8,085 nt of DNA from NCBI GenBank assembly GCA_937885475.1, contig CAKZZR010000054.1, positions 1 through 8,085 of the forward strand, read 5' to 3'. The translations under genes were made by a program, and so were the position numbers. The DNA is from an uncultured Treponema sp. Lineage in GTDB: Bacteria > Spirochaetota > Spirochaetia > Treponematales > Treponemataceae. The notes below the pieces were generated by a model. It was not told where the DNA came from, ran no database searches, and was given only the letters and a program-made list of their open reading frames with translations. The first letter of the stretch is position 1. Each line of letters starts with the position of its first letter. Shown piece after piece: positions 5,576-8,085 of this stretch.

Positions 5576-7036
5576 ATGGTTCCAACACTTATTAAAGATT
5601 TACTTACTACAAAGCCGGAAGGACAGAAGGTTACTGTCTGCGGTTGGGTGCGCACTGTACGCGACTCAAAGAACTTAGTATTCATTCAGGTAAACGACGG
5701 AAGCGCATTTGCCAACATCCAGCTTACCTTTGACAGAAACGCTCCTTCAAATAATGCAAATGTAAATAATATAGAAGAAGAGCTAAAAAAACTGAACACT
5801 GGAGCTTCCATTCGTGCGGAAGGCGTCCTAATAGAAAGCCCAGCTAGCGGGCAGGCAGTTGAAGTTACCCTTGAAAGCCTAAAGATGCTAGGCGGCTGTA
5901 ACCCTGACGAATATCCTCTTCAGAAGAACAAGATGAGCATGGAATACTTAAGGACGAACGCTCACCTTAGGGCCCGCACAAACACGTTCGGTGCCGTTTA
6001 CCGAGTGCGTAACCAGATGGCCTTTGCCGTTCACAGCTTCTTCCAGGAACGAGGATTCCAATACATCAACGCGCCGGAAATCACCTGTTCTGACTGCGAG
6101 GGCGCAGGCGAGATGTTCCAGGTTACCACCCTTTCCATGGAAAAAATCGCAGAGATGGGTGTAAAGGCCGGAATCGGCGGAATGAAAATCGAGGACGCCC
6201 ACAAAATCGTGGACTACTCAAAGGACTTTTTCGGAAAGAAGGCCTCGCTCACTGTCTCAGGTCAGCTTGAGGCAGAGACCATGGCAACTGCATTGAGCCG
6301 CGTCTACACATTCGGTCCTACATTCCGCGCAGAAAACTCAAACACACCGCGCCACCTTGCAGAATTCTGGATGATTGAGCCAGAGATGGCCTTCTTTGAC
6401 CTTGACGACGACATGGACATTCAGGAAGACTTTGTAAAATACCTTTTGAACTGGGCTTTGACAAAGTGCCGCGCCGACCTTGAATTCTTTGACAAGAGAA
6501 TCCAGCCAGGACTTATTGAAAGCCTTACTAAGGTTGCCAACGCAAAATTCGCCCGCATAAGCTACACGGATGCAATCGCAAAGCTTGAGGAAGCAGAAAA
6601 GAACGGTGCTAAGTTTGAGTTCAAGCCGTACTGGGGTTGCGACATCGCAACAGAACACGAACGCTACCTTACGGAAAAAATCTTCGGTTGCCCTGTAATG
6701 GTCTTTAACTATCCAAAGGAAATCAAGTCATTCTATATGAAGCAGAACGAGGACGGAAAGACCGTAAAGGCCGTTGACGTGCTTGTTCCTGGAATCGGAG
6801 AGCTGATCGGTGGCTCTGAGCGCGAGGAATCCTACGAAAAGCTCGTTGCAGAAATCGAGCGACGCGGAATGGACAAAGCAATCTACGACTGGTATCTTGA
6901 CTTAAGAAAGTTCGGTACGGTTCCACACTCAGGATTCGGTCTTGGCTTTGAGCGTCTTATACGCTATGTAACTGGCATGGAGAACATCCGGGACGTAATC
7001 CCGTATCCAAGGGCTCCGAAATTGGCGGACTTTTAG
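5576..7036 (+). CDS. asnS: Asparaginyl-tRNA synthetase
   Basis: This cytoplasmic class IIb synthetase charges tRNA-Asn with asparagine using ATP. The 486-residue protein (E. coli AsnRS is 466) starts with an OB-fold anticodon-binding domain (about 18-105, VTVCGWVRTVRD). The catalytic core follows, with motif 2 at about 250-270 (FRAENSNTPRHLAEFWMIEPE, R251 and E253) and motif 3 at about 453-461 (GFGLGFERL, R460). The end IRDVIPYPRAP is typical of AsnRS rather than AspRS. A short lineage insert lies at about 188-212. A GTG at 5567 is in frame but falls inside the Shine-Dalgarno sequence GGAGGTGA (5563-5570); the ATG at 5576 has correct spacing and is chosen. The last 13 codons are oddly repeated, with synonymous changes, 94 bases downstream. 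In the version ending at 7130 the gap to the next gene would be only 18 bases, suggesting that asnS and that gene were once tightly linked. Confidence 0.96.
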   Translation: MVPTLIKDLLTTKPEGQKVTVCGWVRTVRDSKNLVFIQVNDGSAFANIQLTFDRNAPSNNANVNNIEEELKKLNTGASIRAEGVLIESPASGQAVEVTLESLKMLGGCNPDEYPLQKNKMSMEYLRTNAHLRARTNTFGAVYRVRNQMAFAVHSFFQERGFQYINAPEITCSDCEGAGEMFQVTTLSMEKIAEMGVKAGIGGMKIEDAHKIVDYSKDFFGKKASLTVSGQLEAETMATALSRVYTFGPTFRAENSNTPRHLAEFWMIEPEMAFFDLDDDMDIQEDFVKYLLNWALTKCRADLEFFDKRIQPGLIESLTKVANAKFARISYTDAIAKLEEAEKNGAKFEFKPYWGCDIATEHERYLTEKIFGCPVMVFNYPKEIKSFYMKQNEDGKTVKAVDVLVPGIGELIGGSEREESYEKLVAEIERRGMDKAIYDWYLDLRKFGTVPHSGFGLGFERLIRYVTGMENIRDVIPYPRAPKLADF

Positions 7037-7041
7037 TTTGG

Positions 7042-7086
7042 TGCAGTTTGCCGACAGGGAAACTGCAAGAGCTCGCGAAAGCGAGC
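7042..7086. repeat. Paired hairpins within the 94-base asnS-tail insertion
   Basis: The first hairpin has an 8-bp stem, TGCAGTTT (7042-7049) with AAACTGCA (7060-7067), with CC/GG inside it. The second is GCTCGC-GAAA-GCGAGC (7071-7086), a perfect 6-bp stem with a GNRA-type tetraloop. Neither is followed by a T-run, so they are not intrinsic terminators. They may form a palindromic repeat unit or stabilise the asnS transcript end. Confidence 0.65.
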
Positions 7087-7089
7087 GGC

Positions 7090-7130
7090 TAATTCCGTAT
7101 CCACGCGCTCCGAAACTTGCTGACTTCTAA
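7090..7130 (+). pseudogene. Remnant of a second asnS 3' end
   Basis: These bases encode IPYPRAPKLADF and a TAA stop but have no synthetase sequence upstream of them. Synonymous codons such as CGC, CTT, GCT and TTC are closer to the usage in the body of asnS than the AGG, TTG and GCG of the tail now attached. This may therefore be the original end of the resident gene, stranded when another end was joined. The A-rich sequence and ribosome-binding site of the next gene follow at once. Confidence 0.7.
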
Positions 7131-7148
7131 AAAAAACACAAGAGGCTT

Positions 7149-8085
7149 ATGGCAAACAGAATCAAATCTTCGCTTTCTAAAATTCCGCAGCTTGTATTCC
7201 TCACCATAAGCTTTTTCTTTCAGAACAATCTGGACGCATGCGCTTCGGCTTGTGCGTTCAGTTTTATATTCAGTTTTTTTCCGATTCTGGTTCTGGTTCT
7301 AACGCTTTTTGTGCGCTTTTTGCACATAAGCCCTGCAATGCTTTCTGACCTGAACCTGCTGCTTTCCGAAGTTACACCCTACGTTGACGTTCACAAGATA
7401 ATGGACGCGTTGCCGGACGGCTTTGTCCTTACCTGGGGAAACCTGTTCCTGCTTCTGTTCGTAATCTGGATGGCGCGAAAGCTGTTCCTTTCTATTATTA
7501 AAGGTTTGCTTCAGATTTTTAACGAGGTTGCGCCAAGCCGCCCCGTCCTGAACCAACTTTTTACGTTCCTTGGAGAATTCATCATCGTCATCCTGAGCGC
7601 CCTCGCCTTTTTTGCGGCGTTCATCACGCGGCAGATTTTTACCATGCCGTTTTTTTCTGTAATCGCAGAGCGATTTCCGTTCCTGTTCAGCACATTTTCA
7701 AACAGGCTCGTAAACTGGACGCTCTACGCCATCCTGTTCTTCTCCTCGGTAATCGCATACCGCTTTGGTCCAGGAACAAAGCCAAAGCACAGAAGCTGCA
7801 TTCTGTGCGCCTTTCTTGCCACAACGATTTTTACAGTGGTGATTTTTCTTATCTCAAGCTTCATGAACCACGCGAACTACAACACGCTGTACGGCGTTCT
7901 TGGAAAAATCATCATACTGCTTTTTGAAGTGTATATTTTTTTCTTTCTGTTCATGCTGTTCGCCCAGCTTTTGTATTCGATTCAGTTTTTTGACACGCTG
8001 GTACTTGGCGAGCTGTACACTCTTCCCGAATGGGAATCGGGCATAATCGCCTCTATACGGCACAAGCTGTTCAACACGCCCCTTT
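7149..8085 (+). CDS. YihY/BrkB-family inner membrane protein, 3' end beyond window
   Basis: The open frame runs from the ATG at 7149 to the window edge without a stop (312 codons plus one base). About six hydrophobic segments are visible, near residues 32-58, 96-122, 140-160, 188-206, 216-238 and 248-276, so it is a polytopic inner membrane protein. The segment YNTLYGVLGKIIILLFEVYIFFFLFMLFAQLLY (about 244-276) fits the last helices of the YihY/BrkB family (formerly called ribonuclease BN by error). The molecular function of the family is not established. E. coli YihY has about 290 residues; this one is already longer, so it has a C-terminal extension of unknown size. The ribosome-binding site AGAGG (7141-7145) is only three bases from the ATG, which is close. 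It is probably co-transcribed with asnS, since no terminator with a T-run lies between them. Confidence 0.8.
   Translation, partial: MANRIKSSLSKIPQLVFLTISFFFQNNLDACASACAFSFIFSFFPILVLVLTLFVRFLHISPAMLSDLNLLLSEVTPYVDVHKIMDALPDGFVLTWGNLFLLLFVIWMARKLFLSIIKGLLQIFNEVAPSRPVLNQLFTFLGEFIIVILSALAFFAAFITRQIFTMPFFSVIAERFPFLFSTFSNRLVNWTLYAILFFSSVIAYRFGPGTKPKHRSCILCAFLATTIFTVVIFLISSFMNHANYNTLYGVLGKIIILLFEVYIFFFLFMLFAQLLYSIQFFDTLVLGELYTLPEWESGIIASIRHKLFNTPL

Larger units (their letters stand above)
6996..7130 (+). repeat. Direct repeat of the asnS 3' end, copies 94 bases apart
   Basis: Copy 1 (6996-7036) is the real end of asnS. Copy 2 (7090-7130) matches it at 33 of 41 positions and encodes the same tail, IPYPRAPKLADF plus stop. 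All eight differences are synonymous (for example AGG/CGC, TTG/CTT, TAG/TAA). Copy 2 is in another frame relative to asnS and is not translated as part of it. The pattern implies two independently evolved asnS ends brought together by recombination or insertion, not a recent tandem duplication. Confidence 0.9.

Overview
The window looks like an ordinary chromosomal segment of a host-associated spirochaete, most likely a Treponema-like organism. This rests on the overall style of the proteins and on a Thermotoga-like DAHP synthase paired with a plain prephenate dehydrogenase. It is an inference, since there is no rRNA or other phylogenetic marker to prove it. No transposase, integrase, CRISPR array or tRNA was seen.

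Layout: (1) 99-2006 (+), an RNase II/R-type exoribonuclease with an intact catalytic centre. (2) 2012-4171 (+), a self-contained tyrosine-biosynthesis operon. A near-consensus promoter at 2012-2040 drives a 25-residue leader peptide (2048-2125) carrying five Tyr codons. A strong intrinsic terminator (2165-2196) with a competing 9-bp antiterminator (2109-2117 with 2169-2177) follows, then aroF (DAHP synthase, Tyr-sensitive type) and tyrA (prephenate dehydrogenase). (3) A terminator working in both directions (4176-4220) separates tyrA from a convergent minus-strand gene at 4235-5317. That gene encodes an exported protein of the tyrosine/dual-specificity phosphatase superfamily in which the catalytic Cys is replaced by Gly. 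(4) A 258-base divergent intergenic region holds a promoter for each direction and a terminator-like hairpin. (5) 5576-7036 (+), asnS (asparaginyl-tRNA synthetase). It is followed by 94 bases that hold two hairpins and a second, synonymously diverged copy of the asnS 3' end. (6) 7149 to the window edge (+), a YihY/BrkB-type multispanning membrane protein, incomplete at its 3' end.

The most interesting system is the aroF-tyrA leader. All elements of ribosome-mediated transcription attenuation responding to tyrosine can be read from the sequence. The first enzyme also keeps His29 and Ser31, which bind Tyr in the Thermotoga enzyme. Tyrosine would therefore control the operon twice, through charged tRNA-Tyr during leader translation and through feedback inhibition of AroF. 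The leader peptide appears to be leaderless: its AUG sits 7 bases after the -10 box and has no Shine-Dalgarno sequence. Two further points of interest are the Cys-less exported phosphatase and the duplicated asnS tail.
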